64,000 nt of DNA from Mugil cephalus (Eukaryota; Chordata; Actinopteri; Mugiliformes; Mugilidae), in the NCBI RefSeq assembly GCF_022458985.1, contig NC_061771.1:20967501-21031500 (forward strand), read 5' to 3'. Both the position numbers and the translations under genes were made by a program. Positions 31,741 to 43,353 of this stretch are shown piece by piece. The stretch's first letter is position 1; each line of letters opens with the position of its first letter. The notes beneath the pieces were generated by a model. The model was not told where the DNA came from, ran no database searches, and saw only the letters and a program-made list of their open reading frames with translations.

Positions 31741-32404
31741 ATCAGCGCACAGGAATAGGAAACTATAGGAAACAGGAAGAAGAAAAAAAAACTACTGAGA
31801 TAAACAACAGGCAGGGGCAGCGTTAGACTTCTAAACCTGGGGCGCTCAGTCAGTAGCTTAGGAGCTACTGGCTGCATGTTGCTAGTAGCTCTCTGATGTT
31901 CATCATTTTTTAGTTATTCTTAGTGTGTTACTGTTTTGTTGTTTTTTTTCCAACACGGTTTTTGGTCGTTTTTGTGCTGTTTGTGCTATTTTTCATAAAT
32001 TCTGACAGTATCACGGTATATTACCATATTTTTTTCATGGAGAATTACAAGTTCACAACATGTTCTAAGATGAAATCTGGGGACAGTTACAGCTCAAAGT
32101 TAAAAAAAAAAAAAAAAAAAAAGAATTCAGTTCATCTTGATGACATTTCATTAATTTTTTTTTTATCAGGACAATTACACTTTCATTTATTTTGAGATAT
32201 TTGTTCATATTTAAACCACCTAAACACCTAAGAAGAAACACAACTCAAGAGACTGAAATACTTAAATACAAGATTAAGTTCTGTGGCTAACAGTGGCTAA
32301 TTTATAGGTTAATGTGTTGTCATTTGCACAACTATCACTTTGACATAAAAAGCTTCAATTCAAATGAAGCTGGATCTGGATAGATGGCTAATTAATGCCA
32401 TATG

Positions 32405-33983
32405 TACACAGCAAACTGAGAAGGGTTGAATTCTTGGTGTTAAACTAGACGTACACTAGTAGAGTTAATTATACTCTGGGTAGAGTTAATCATTATAATT
32501 AACTTTCAGTCGATAAATAGTTGTTGTCAAAACTGAGCGTAAAAAGGATGTGTCACTAAATCAAACTTCTAGGTGTAAATGTTTAAATATTAACTCCGAA
32601 CTTCTTACTCTAAACTCTGATCCTATATTCAACACCTCAAATGTTAACGCCCGCCTCCACCCTCACCCTCCATTACTCTTCGGGCACCCTACTTCTAAAA
32701 CTTTTGACCGGTAGTGTATATATCTACACTTTCCCCAAAAAGATATGTTCCTTGAAGAATCTGCCTTCTGTGTTTTGTGGACTCAAACTGTGTCATACTG
32801 TATAATCCCTTGGGATATGAATCTTTTAATGTAGTACAACTCAATAGATTAAGAAGTTTAACTTTTTAAAAATAAATAAATAAAATAAAATAAAATACGT
32901 GTATTTTATTTTACTGTGAAAGACATATCTGGTTTTGTAATGTTTTTGTATGCATGTCGAACAACATCAATTAGCAAATGTTTGCTAAGACTGAATAATA
33001 CTACTAAGGAGTTTATCAAGCATTTAAAGAATTCCATTTAATGGTGCATGTTATGTTTACTCTCAGTTTGTTTAATACATAAGTGCAGTGTTATCTTCAT
33101 TTTAGATGTCAAAGGGTTTTTGTGGTTCCCAGCGTTTTCTTTTCTGTGGGAAATGGGTCCAAGTGGCTGTTTGAGTGTTGAAAGTTGCCGACCCCTGCTC
33201 TAAACTCTGATCCTGTATTTAACACCTCAAATATTAACGCCCCCCTGCACCCTCCCCCTCCATTACTCTTCGGGCACCCGAACTTATTTTGTTATTTTGC
33301 AGCGGTGAGTCACGGAAACTTTACTCGTTGCGCTGTTACTAACCAGCTGAACACTAACTAATGAGCTACAGGTTAGCATGGTTAGCATGCATGCCTGGCC
33401 TCACTGTAACATAGAAAGTGAGTAACAGCAGTAAACGGTACGTTTGGCTTAACGTTTTGTCTGAGTGAGACGAGTCATGCACTTTGTAACCATAGATATA
33501 AAACGTGATAAGATGATGCTAATGGTTCGGAGTTGCTAGCTAAAGTGGTGCTAACACTACACTGTGCCTTACTGTTCCATGTTCTAATATTTGTGGTGCC
33601 AGTTTGAAAATAAGTGTTTTTGAACTGCCAAACATGACTACCTTTTTGTTTTAGTAAAGGTTATTTTCCAAGTATTTTTTGTAGGATTATATAAGAATTA
33701 TATTGACACCTTTTAAGTGTTATGGGGGTAACACTTTTGTAGTTAAGAAATAGTCCTCTGAGAGAGTTGATTGCTAACACTACATAAAAGTGTTAAACTG
33801 GTTGGTGTTAGGCAGTGTTAAATTCAACTACAAGAGTCAAATTTACACTAACTTAGTGTAAAGGTACCAACATTTGAAAAAGTGTTAAATTAACACTCTG
33901 AGGTGTGGACCCACATAGACACTTTAAAAGTGTTAAGATCAACTCTTACAGTGTTAATTTTTGTATGCTGATTTTACTGTGTA
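32405..33983. mobile_element. DNA transposon remnant with TACACAG termini
   Basis: The left side starts TACACAGCAAACTGAG and the right side ends, as its inverted complement, TACACAGTAAAATCAGC. The right third is built of recurring GTGTTA/TAACAC motifs, typical of a family of fish MITEs. A second element seems inserted: TTTTGACCGGTAGTGTA at 32701-32717 is a Tc1-type terminal sequence. An 80-bp direct repeat (32614-32692 and 33199-33279) brackets about 0.5 kb inside. Confidence 0.5.
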
Positions 33984-34168
33984 GCAGCTGATAGTTCTCT
34001 GAGGATTTGCCTCTTGCCAGTAGAACTTGTCATCTATCAATTACAAACAGCTGCATTGCCTACGCAGTTTAACAGAAACTGAAACTTCATCAGCTGTGAT
34101 TACAGTGATGACTATACTTTCCTCTCCTCACATCATCTTTGACTCTAATATTTTGTTTTCTCGAAAGT

Positions 34169-34171
<3 letters not shown>

Positions 34172-34207
<36 letters not shown>
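34172..34207 (+). repeat. (CA)n microsatellite
   Basis: About 18 uninterrupted CA units roughly 150 bp upstream of the ICAM-like gene's TATA box. Confidence 0.95.
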
Positions 34208-34210
<3 letters not shown>

Positions 34211-34354
34211 TATTCTTGTCCTTTGTGCTCCAGTAGAATGATTATTCTTGACCCTCCCTTCCTTCCTCCCCTGATATACCAACGCCCATGGCGGGTTCCA
34301 GGGGCCAAAGCAAAGGAACTGCCTGATCATCAGCTCCACACACACCCACACTTC

Positions 34355-34361
34355 TATAAAA
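34355..34361 (+). promoter_or_regulatory. TATA box of the ICAM-like gene
   Basis: TATAAAA lies 135 bp upstream of the ATG. The expected transcription start would fall near 34385, leaving a 5' UTR of about 110 nucleotides. No acceptor intervenes before the ATG. Confidence 0.55.
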
Positions 34362-34495
34362 ACCTGAGGCAGGGGTTTTTGTTATTTCTCAGAAGTCAGC
34401 CTTCAGCCAGCATCGCACAAACTCTAACACGGGTCCGACACAGAGACGTGATTATCAGAAGCCAAGAATTCAGAGGGGAAGGAATCTGATGAAGG

Positions 34496-37400
34496 ATGCG
34501 CGCTCCTGGTTGGACGATCACACTCGTGCTGCTTTGCCTCTTTGGCTCAGGTGAGTGAAACAACGGCTGGACAGGTGGAGCTGGGAGGTCTGACAGGATG
34601 AACAGAGCATAACTCCTCATAGGTCCTCACTGTGGTGCGAGGAATTCTACCAAAAAAGCCTTTTTACGTCTCAGTTTGTAATATTGTCATATATTTCTGG
34701 AAGACTGACTGGGTTGTAGACTGCATGGTTGTAATTGATGAACAGTAATTATATTTATACTTATATGACTTCATATATATATATATATATAGTATAAAAC
34801 ACATGTATACAAATATTAAATATTAAAATATGATGTTTTGTTGTGGACAAATCCACAAGTATAAATATGACTATACAGTTCTGCTTATTATTTCATCAAA
34901 GTTGTCACACACAGGTTTGTATGGTTTTAAGGTTTAAGTTTCCATACCTGTGACCTAACTTCAGTCAGTATCTGTACCTAAAAAAATGTTTTAGTTTTTA
35001 GTTTATTGATTGTATTACAGTTATTACAATAAACTAAATATAAAACTAAATTATTAGCAGCGGTTCAAGTTGTGTATTTCTTGTACAAACAAACATTACA
35101 GGACATTCTAATAAAAGGAAAAATGGTACAGGAGCGTAATAATTTACAAATACACCAACCTTAAGGTGCAGCATGGTACAAGAATTGCAGTTTTGTCAGT
35201 GACAAACTAATAATTTATTGTTTTTATGCTGTGATGATGGCTGGTGGCACATGTTGCCAGGTGGCGGCAGTTCAAGAAGTTGAGCGAGATGATCGGTGAC
35301 GTTTCTAGTTTTACTAAGATTCATACCAAGAGATCTGTTAATAGATTATAGCCAAGATTATATTAGCGGTTATTTAATGCATGCCACAGATTGCCACAAT
35401 AACACTACCTGTGCTAGATAGCTGTGATATGCACCGATCAGGCATGACATCATGACCACCTTCCTAATATTGTGTAGGTTTCCATCCAAATCCGTTGTGA
35501 CTCATCAGAGAATGGACATGCACCTTCTGAGGGTGTCCTGTGGTGTCTGGTAACAGGATGTTGTCATTGAGGGTCTTTGGGTCTATGGGTTGAAGGGAGG
35601 GGCTTCTGTGGATCATCCCACAGATACTTGACCACTTTGAGATCTAGTGAATCTGGAGGCCAGGTCAACACCTTGTGCTGTTTTTAAAGTTTTTTTTTGT
35701 TGTTCCTAAACCGTTTTGAGGATGGCTTCTATCAGGTGGGGGTGCCTGGTCTGGTTTCGGTGGGTGCTACATGTCCAAGTAACACCCATATGGCAGAACA
35801 TTTTATTATGCCAACGTCATCTGCTTCACCTGTCAGTGGTTTCAATGTAACGCGTGATTGGTGTATATCATTCAATCACAACTAGCCAAAGCTGCCAGTG
35901 TAGACAATAGTGGCATTTGCCTTACTTCACCCTTTTGCAGATCGGCATGTGGAAAATGTAACTATAAATCCTGACAGCAGGCATGCCCGCTGTGTGTGAG
36001 ATCATCTGATAAGCTGGAGAACAACCTCAGGATTTGGTGGAACAATGGTCAGTTCAACAGAGGAGTGAGTTCTTCTATCTTGGGCAGGGTGTCCTTCCTT
36101 CCTCAGAGGAACACACTGGGTGTATTCAGCCAGCTGTGAAACAATGGTTCACGATAGATCAGCTAAAAAGAGTATTATTTTACGAGATGGCAAAATTCAA
36201 TTGACCCCTCGCCCATGTTACGCAAAGACGGGAGAAAATGACTCATGAGTTTATGCAGCTCACAGCAGCAAGATAAACACGTGAAGTGACATTTTATCTT
36301 GTTCATTATCACGTGTTCTAGTGCAACAATATATGGATTTTACCTCCAGATTTGTTCTTTTGGTAAACTATGCCCAATGAACTGAAACTGAAAAGGACAA
36401 TCTGGTGTTTCTAAGAACAAAATGAGAAAATAACTTTCCCTCAGCATCTGCATCAGCTCTCAACTCCTCAAATATACGTTTACTTGGCTACGTGACTCAT
36501 TGTGTCTCGTTTCCTCTCCCTTTCCCCGACTGCTCCCTTTGACCTCAGCCACCTCATCCCCTGTTGCCAGTCATACATCTGCTCCACCTATTTCATCTCA
36601 ACTTACACCTCCAGCAACCCCCTCGTCTCTACTCTCCTCCACCACTCCCTCCACCGGCATCCCCGAAGAGATGCAAAAAAGTTCCTTCTGCCCTCTGAAG
36701 ATCTCGCCGTCCACTCTGGTGGTCAGGTATGACTAGTCATATTACTTCAGATCACATGGGGGCTTGTGGATTAAAGGATCTGTTTGGCCAAATCCTGTAG
36801 AATAAGCTCAGCTTCTTATTTGCACCAACCATCTTCTCATATGAGAGTTATCTGTAAGAGTTCACAATGCTGACGTTTGCACACAATCGGATAGTCCTAC
36901 AACCAATGAGTCCTACAATCAATGTACATGTATGACTAGCCCACCCAAACGATTTAATTGACCCGAGGTATAGGCAGTTCCCAATGGAGCCTCTCCAGAC
37001 TGTGGGACTGGCATCCAGGCTACAGAGTTTTGTTTGATTGGAGATTGTTCGATGCAATGCAAAAAACAACAAAATTACAAGACTTTTCTTGGTCCAGTTT
37101 GTGCTAAAATACAGACACTAACAGACAAACAAAGCCAATAAAGGTCTTCACCAGCACCTGCTTTAATCAAATTGGCTCTGCGTCAATCAGACACTGAAAC
37201 TTTACTTCAGGTTTGTTCAAAGATGCAAAGACTGTGGCAGAAAGAGGAAAAGTATGGAAAATGAAAACTAGTGTGTGATTCGAAGACTGTTACCACTGTT
37301 CAATTTTCTGAATCATAAACCGGATCTGTTTGTAATTTATTTCCATGATACACAACTATTTACTCAAATGCCATAAATTAGATTTTTATCTTAACGAGAA

Positions 37401-40400
37401 GTCTAGAAATTGGGTCTGGAAAAAGTGTGGAATTTTAAAATTTCAAATGTTTAGGAACCCTGATCTAGTAAGAATTAAGACCGTCGTGTTAAAATGCAGC
37501 ATGACTGAAAGGGGAACAACTAATAGGCAGTTTATACTTCTGCGTTAAGTTGGCACAGATGCAGCAACTCCTCCTCTACCATCAACTCCTTTACCTGTGC
37601 CCATATCTTTAGAGAGAGCCTTCAGACGCCAGCTGCTAACAAATAAATAGCAGCAGGGTGGCTAGTTAACTAGCTAGTAGTTAGCTGGTTAGCTGGTAGC
37701 TAGTCCAGCCGCCATAGTTTGAGTAGAACTCACTGTTGTTGGTTCAAACATTGAAATTAGGCTGAAGGCTGAAAATTAGCCTGTTGGCTGACACTGGCAC
37801 ATTCACAGAAATGTTAATTAATGTGCACTGTCTTTTTCAAATAAATAAATAAATGAATGAAAATGAAATGAAATGCAGAGAGCAAGAGCTGTGATTGGTC
37901 CACTTGGTGGTAGCGTGTTTCTGCTTTAGTATTTCCGGCTGCTTCTACAGCTTCTCCAATATTAAAACTGTTTTGGATCAATAAAGACAGAATGCATCAA
38001 GGAGAAGTTAGCTCAGGAAGTTTGGAGATTCAAATATCTGTGTGACACGTGTTAAGTTTTGTTTGCCATTGTTGAAGGCGAAGCAGGAAGTAGAAACAAA
38101 AATTACCCTGAATGGCAAAAAAGAAATAGCCTTAATAGTGTGTACCTTCTACTGTTACAGGTTTGGGGATCCAGTCGCCGTTAACTGTTCCATTGAAATG
38201 ACAGGGTTTCCTATGCTGGGATGGGAGGTGAGAGGATCAGTGCTTTTTAATGTCAGTGACTTGAGAACATCACTTCTACCCAGGTTCAAATGTTCCTTGG
38301 TAGAGAATTAAAAGCATGTTTTGTTTTGTATGACTGTCATAGAATAATTCAGACGCATACACTGAGACCCCAGCTGATGAACTACACGTTTGGCTGTTCC
38401 ACAGTGTAGTTGTGTGTATTATATTGAAATATATTGTCCTAACTAACTAACTAACTCCCCCATCCCCAATCAAGCTCTTACATGATCAGCCCTGAGAAAA
38501 CAAAACAGATTGGCTAAATTAAAAGCCAACTATCGATGTAATCTTTTACTTTAGATGTGGGGTCCACTCCCATTCAGACATTCACGAAAATAAGGCAGAG
38601 GTGGGTCAAGGGAAAAGGTTGGCCGTCCCTTCCTGGATCATGTTATTGTTTGCAGCAGCCCTTTTCAGGACGTCTAAAAGTTCTCCTCAATGGCGTCCCT
38701 GAGCCTCTCCCACATCTGATTTATGTGCCTTTTCCTCTATCCAGTGTTCAAATGATTCCCACTACAATGCCACCGTCTTTCTTTGCCAACCATTGGACTT
38801 CCTTAGATTGATCAATGATCTTTAGAGCACGTCGGTGCAGCCACCTATAAATTGGAGGCTGTGGATCTAAAGGAACATAGTGACCTTGTCTGTAGTTCAC
38901 GAGTACAGAGATAAACCTATCATTTCTGTGAACTATACCCAGCATATTTTGATCTGTTGTCGGATATCTTAGCGTTGAAATGCCTCAGCACTTAAGACTT
39001 TCTGAAGGTGTGAGATTTATTGTCTGGCTGCTGTGTTGGATTTAATGTACATAATAATGACTACACAGATAGTTTGAGTTGTTGATTGTTTAAATACAAC
39101 CTCAATAGCAGATCCAGCCAACTCCTGACTACATTCCGAGTAATTTCCTGGTCTGGAGGGTGGAACAGATGACGGAATGGACCATCAATCCTATATGTTT
39201 TGCATTAGTTGAAGAAAAAGGACCGTGCAGCATCAGTCTCCCTGTAATAGTCTACGGTGAGTTAAGAATGTCATCTTTCTATCACATTAAAATGTGCATC
39301 CAGCCCTTCCACGTGACTGATCTGAACATCTGTCTCCACAGAGCCTCCAGAGAGCGTAACCATCAGATTAGTAAATCACAGTGGGGCGATGTTGGAGGGT
39401 CATCACTACATTCTGGAGTGTGAAGTCCAGAATGTTGCACCCATTGAAAACCTCACTGTGACCTTCTACAAAGGGCAAACAGCACTGAGTCAACTCCACT
39501 CCAACTCCCACAAAGTGAGGACACCAGTGACTGAAACCTTCACTCTGGACATCACCGTTAGTAAAGAAGATAATGGAGCTCAGTTCTGGTGTGAAGCCAA
39601 GCTAGAACTGGGACCTGAAGGACCACAACCCCCTCCAGTAGTCATGTCAAAAAAACTCAGCGCTATAGTCCACTGTGAGTGAATTTATTATTGCATGCTG
39701 TGCCACTTAAACGTATTTCAACCCCTGAGACATTTCTGCATAAAAATGGCTCGGTGGATATTCCCAACAGTAGACATAGAAAAACCCAATCATTAAGGAC
39801 CAATGAGAAATTAATTATTTCAATAAATTCCAAAAGTAAATGTCAGGACATCTGTCTGAGTTGGAACTGAGTCATGCAGTGAGACAATGAGCCCAAGAAC
39901 ACAAATTTTTCCATAAAAGAAGGACAAAATGTATGTTTTGGAACATCCAAGTCAAAGTCCCGATGTTGATCTCGTACAAAAAATGTTGTGGAAGGTAGTT
40001 TAATGTGAGGGAAACTCAGCAATATGTCTGACCTGAAGCGGCCCTGAACTGATCAGCAAATACCCGAAACTTTTAGTCAATATTATTGCTCCATGAGGGG
40101 GTCACGCCAGATACTGACAACAAGGGTTCACTTACTTCTGAACCTCACAGATATGTACAAATTATTATTTTTCTTCAAAAGTATTTCCACCCCTCAGACT
40201 TTCTGACATTTCTGCATAAAAAAGATTCCAATGATTTTCCTCACAGTAGGCATAGAAAAACCCAATCGTTGAAGACCAATGAGATCTGAATTATTTCAAT
40301 AAATTCTAAAAGGAAATGTCAGGACATCTGCCTGAGAGAAACTGGGCTCATGCAGCGAGACAATGAACCCAAGAACACAAATTGTTCTATAAAAGGAGGA

Positions 40401-42419
40401 CAAAATTTATGTTTTGGAATGACCACGTCAAAATGCTGATGCCTGTCTAATATAAATGTTGTGGGAGCACCTGTAGCAAGCAGTTCATGTGAAGAAACCC
40501 AAAAAACATCTCAGGACTAAAGCGGTTCTCTACTGAGGAATGGGGTAAATCACCTCCCAGACAACTGATCAGCAGTTACCAGAAACCTTTAGCCGATATA
40601 TTCTTTTACACCTAAGATTTGTACAAATTATATTTTTTTAAATAAACAAACAAAAAAAGCCAAATATGGTTTGATTGGGTTCTCTTTGTCTACTGTCAGG
40701 ACAATCCGCTAATGTCTAGAATAGGGATGGCATCAATAAGATTTTAATGATACTAATGCCATTAACCAGTCTGCTTATTGATCCAATTCTCTATCGATTC
40801 CCTTATCAATTTCTCCTGTGAATTTTGGTTTAGAAAAAGTAGGCATTCGTGGTTTTGTGTAAACAACAGAAAATTTATTGAGATTCTAATCAACAGCTTG
40901 TGTAAGTAAACAAATAGGAAATTGTTCAGTGGATCCTCACCAGCAATGCTCTGCAAGATTGTGCCACTCTTGGTATTTAATGCCATGCGTCGTTGAGAAA
41001 AAATTGCATCAGGTTGGTGGTGTTGCCGCCCTCACTTAAACGTGCATAAATTGCACGTTGCGCTGTTAAGGACCCTTCTGTGAAGTGAAGCTACACTTCA
41101 GTCTCAACGCTAGTGATGTGCGGATCGATGCTAACGATACCAGGTCTTTATGCTCTATAATTGATTCTCAAATAAAATTATCAATACTTTCAACACTTCA
41201 GTCATTCGAGTTTATATAGCAACACAGTGGAAAGTAACTTGACTGTTGTGGCAACACAAGAAACCTTGTTAAACAACTCAGGTCAAACTACAACACAGAA
41301 TATGAGGTATTTATGATCAGATGGACAGAAGAGGAGAGTGTCTGCATTAAGTTTTCATTTTGAAGTAGTTCTTAATAGTTAAACAATACATTTTAATGGT
41401 CTTATTATTTTACTTATTCCGTTTTTACCGTTTACTGTGGGTTTACACAAAGGAAAAGAAATCGGTGGTATTGAACATCACTACTCTCCTCCATAGCATC
41501 TTTCTTGTCGTTACGTGAGCGTCACATGATGTGAATGGCTGCTTAGACATGAAAAATTCTTCTTCTTCTTTTGTTTTATAGCGGTTGGAAAACAAATTTT
41601 AGGTACATTACCGCCACCTTCTGGACCGGGATTTAAAGAGTCAGCGCAAAACTCGATATCGATAAGCATGAAGTTCAGTAATATCAATGAATTGAACTGG
41701 TGCCCGTCCCTAGTCTGGAGTCACATTTATGTACAAATATGAAAAAGGGGTGAAAATATTTTTAAGAGGCACTGTAAATTAGCTTTGACCTATAAATTTT
41801 TTTTATCTACGTTTTCAACAAAATTCTGATTTGTTCTTTATTAAATCAGTAAGGCACGTCTTGTCACCCATTTACTCATCTTACAACAAAACTCTTTATA
41901 TTTGTGATTTTTTCTTCTTCTCTCAGTTGGGCCACAGCTTGTTTGTTCAACAAAACTGCAGGTGAGAGAAGGAGAGAGCGTCAAATGTGAGGTGGCAGGA
42001 AACCCTCCACCATCGGTCACCTGGTTTAAGGATGGTCTGAGAGTCACAATGCCAACTCACTCAAGCAGAAAACACACTGGAAAATACACCATCTGTGCCG
42101 AAGGACTTATTGCACAGAGAAACTTCACAGTAGAGGTGGAGGTCCTCGCTGCCAGTGGTAGGTTTATGTCCTGCACATTAATACTGTTTTATTTTCAGAT
42201 AACATCGCAAAACAAGATTTAATTACAAACTTGTTATTGTTCTGAGCCTTCCTTCCTGGGTTTGTGAAAAACTTTGTTCTGTTACATGATCTTGCATGAT
42301 TAAAAGCAGCAGGTTTAACAATGTTTTCTTCCCTCTTCCCCTTTCTAGGAACTACAAATAGCTGGACTGGACATATCTTGGCGGTTACTCTGCTTACTCA
42401 GGTGATTAACTGGGAGTAA
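34496..42419 (+). CDS. ICAM-like cell adhesion protein, three Ig-like domains, GPI-type C-terminus
   Basis: Seven exons, all GT-AG and in phase: 34496-34550, 36549-36726, 38161-38227, 39112-39256, 39342-39674, 41927-42157, 42349-42419; 359 residues. Signal peptide from residue 1 ([19 protein letters not shown]), then a Thr/Ser/Pro-rich stretch of about 45 residues. Domain 1 (end of exon 2 to exon 4) has the ICAM N-terminal pattern: [43 protein letters not shown]. Domain 2 (exon 5) has [30 protein letters not shown] and the cysteine loop end [13 protein letters not shown], very ICAM-like. Domain 3 (exon 6) is a C2-type Ig ([19 protein letters not shown] ... YTICAEG). ICAMs bind leukocyte integrins; the partner here is inferred. 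The last exon gives a short hydrophobic end ([15 protein letters not shown]) without a cytoplasmic tail. A separate 3' exon with a membrane segment is not seen. Confidence 0.88.
34770..34792 (+). repeat. (TA)n microsatellite
   Basis: Short alternating AT run in the first intron of the ICAM-like gene. Confidence 0.8.
35432..35864 (-). mobile_element. Recurrent TA-flanked element, reverse orientation
   Basis: Opens CACCGATCAGGCATGACAT and ends near GTGATTGGTGTA, with the same inverted interior blocks as the 21713 copy. It lies in intron 1 of the ICAM-like gene. Confidence 0.8.
38560..38945 (-). other. Unidentified coding-like remnant in ICAM intron 3
   Basis: The minus strand is open from 38945 to 38748 and reads sensibly with few rare residues ([37 protein letters not shown]). 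Protein-like reading continues across a stop towards 38580 ([12 protein letters not shown]). No acceptor or donor fits the host gene. It may be part of a transposon protein; I do not recognise the family. Confidence 0.3.
39690..40150 (+). mobile_element. Tc1-like transposon remnant, copy A
   Basis: In ICAM intron 5. The block from CACTTAAACGTATTTCAACC to GGTTCACTTACTTCTGAAC is closely repeated at 40160-40600. One broken frame reads [12 protein letters not shown], comparable to the WPSQSPDLNPIE catalytic end of Tc1 transposases. Stops are frequent, so it is inactive. Confidence 0.6.
40160..40720 (+). mobile_element. Tc1-like transposon remnant, copy B
   Basis: Direct, diverged repeat of copy A: shared blocks include ACATTTCTGCATAAAAA, GAAAAACCCAATC, ATTATTTCAATAAATTC and AATGTCAGGACATCTG. 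It extends further right to an inverted segment (GGTTTGATTGGGTTCTC) and is interrupted by the hAT-like element; its end resumes at 41713-41780 (AAAAGGGGTGAAAATATTTT). Confidence 0.6.
40722..41712. mobile_element. hAT-like element with 8-bp target duplication, nested in Tc1-like copy B
   Basis: Ends are TAGGGATGG and CCGTCCCTA, short inverted termini of the hAT type. The flanking octamers GTCTAGAA (40714-40721) and GTCTGGAG (41713-41720) match at 6 of 8 positions, as expected for an aged 8-bp target duplication. The left interior has the ATCGAT-rich pattern of a common fish repeat (TTATTGATCCAATTC). No transposase frame is visible. Confidence 0.65.
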
Positions 42420-43000
42420 AGGTAAAAGGATGACCTGCTCCTACTGTGAAAAATGTTTGTTAGGGTGGATTCATTGCTTTGTGTGACTTCTCGTGTTCAA
42501 ACTAATCAGTTTTGACTTTAAATGAATTGTTTGTTGTCAATTTTTCAACACACACAAAAATTCAGTCGTCACTAAAAGCAGATGATTTTCACCCCAGGTA
42601 CATGCTCTTGTTATTTGTACTTTACATCTTTCAGACTAGAAATACTTTCCCATTTTAGACTTGTACTTAACTCATAGGGTCATAGGCTTGTAAATGCAAC
42701 ACTGGTTTTCTTCCTGTGAAGTGTCTGAATCTTAATGTGTCTTCGCTGTGTATATGCTCTGCCTTCTGTCTCCATTGTCTTTTTTTTCTTGGATGTTACA
42801 ATGCTGGATTATTACATGTCCAACATGTTTGCTGTTCCCTTTCAACATATTTTATTTCAAAGGAAATGTGTTTGTACATAACTAATAATTGATATGAAAA
42901 GAAGATTGCTGGTTTATTATTACAATGATCAACAGTTAAGAGTTGTTTCTAATGATCAGAGCTCACAAGGTTTAGGCTATTTTAACTGTACATAGCTTTC

Positions 43001-43006
43001 AATAAA
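43001..43006 (+). terminator. Polyadenylation signal of the ICAM-like gene
   Basis: AATAAA followed within a few bases by an A-run and GT-rich sequence (GTGTGTTGTCTG), the usual cleavage context. It gives a 3' UTR of about 600 nucleotides. Confidence 0.6.
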
Positions 43007-43074
43007 TGAAAAAAAAAAAAAGTGTGTTGTCTGTACCTTATGTTAAAGATGAGGCATCAAGTATTTAATCAGTA

Positions 43075-43353
43075 TTTATTTATTGAAAATAAATCATTTA
43101 CATTTTAAACAAAGCCATTCAAATATAATTCTTTTCAAGTGATTTTCTGATTAGGTGGCATATGTCAATTTATTTGTCTGCTCTTTGAGAAAACTTACTA
43201 TTTTATGTGTCCAAACATAATAGCTTTCTTTACTTTTACCCCATCACAAAAATACCGATTTAAACACACGTAATGAAGAAGTCAGTTATTAGGTTTTGCA
43301 GACATCTTTACTGCTCCATTAGAATCCAGTGTGTCCACCTCCAAGGTCCCCAC
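43075..43353 (-). other. Terminal non-coding exon and poly(A) signal of the ubinuclein gene
   Basis: The stop-containing exon carries a very strong donor (ACG|GTGAGTAAG) at 44098/44097, 26 nucleotides after the stop. A TTTCTAG acceptor lies before 43353, and minus-strand AATAAA hexamers lie at 43084-43075. Together these give a 3' UTR intron of about 0.74 kb that holds a transposon copy. Confidence 0.5.

Larger units (their letters stand above)
31745..34340. other. Intergenic space between the PYD gene and the ICAM-like gene
   Basis: Mostly mobile-element remnants (see 32405-33983). Left part contains homopolymer A (about 32103-32121) and T runs. No coding exon recognised. Confidence 0.55.

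Noticed and set aside
32614..33280. Direct repeats as LTRs of a retrovirus-like element
   Set aside because: Only about 80 bp, no TG...CA ends, no primer-binding site or gag/pol frame between them.
42420..43000. Additional transmembrane exon for the ICAM-like gene
   Set aside because: Sequence after the stop up to the poly(A) signal has no acceptor followed by an open hydrophobic stretch in phase; treated as 3' UTR.
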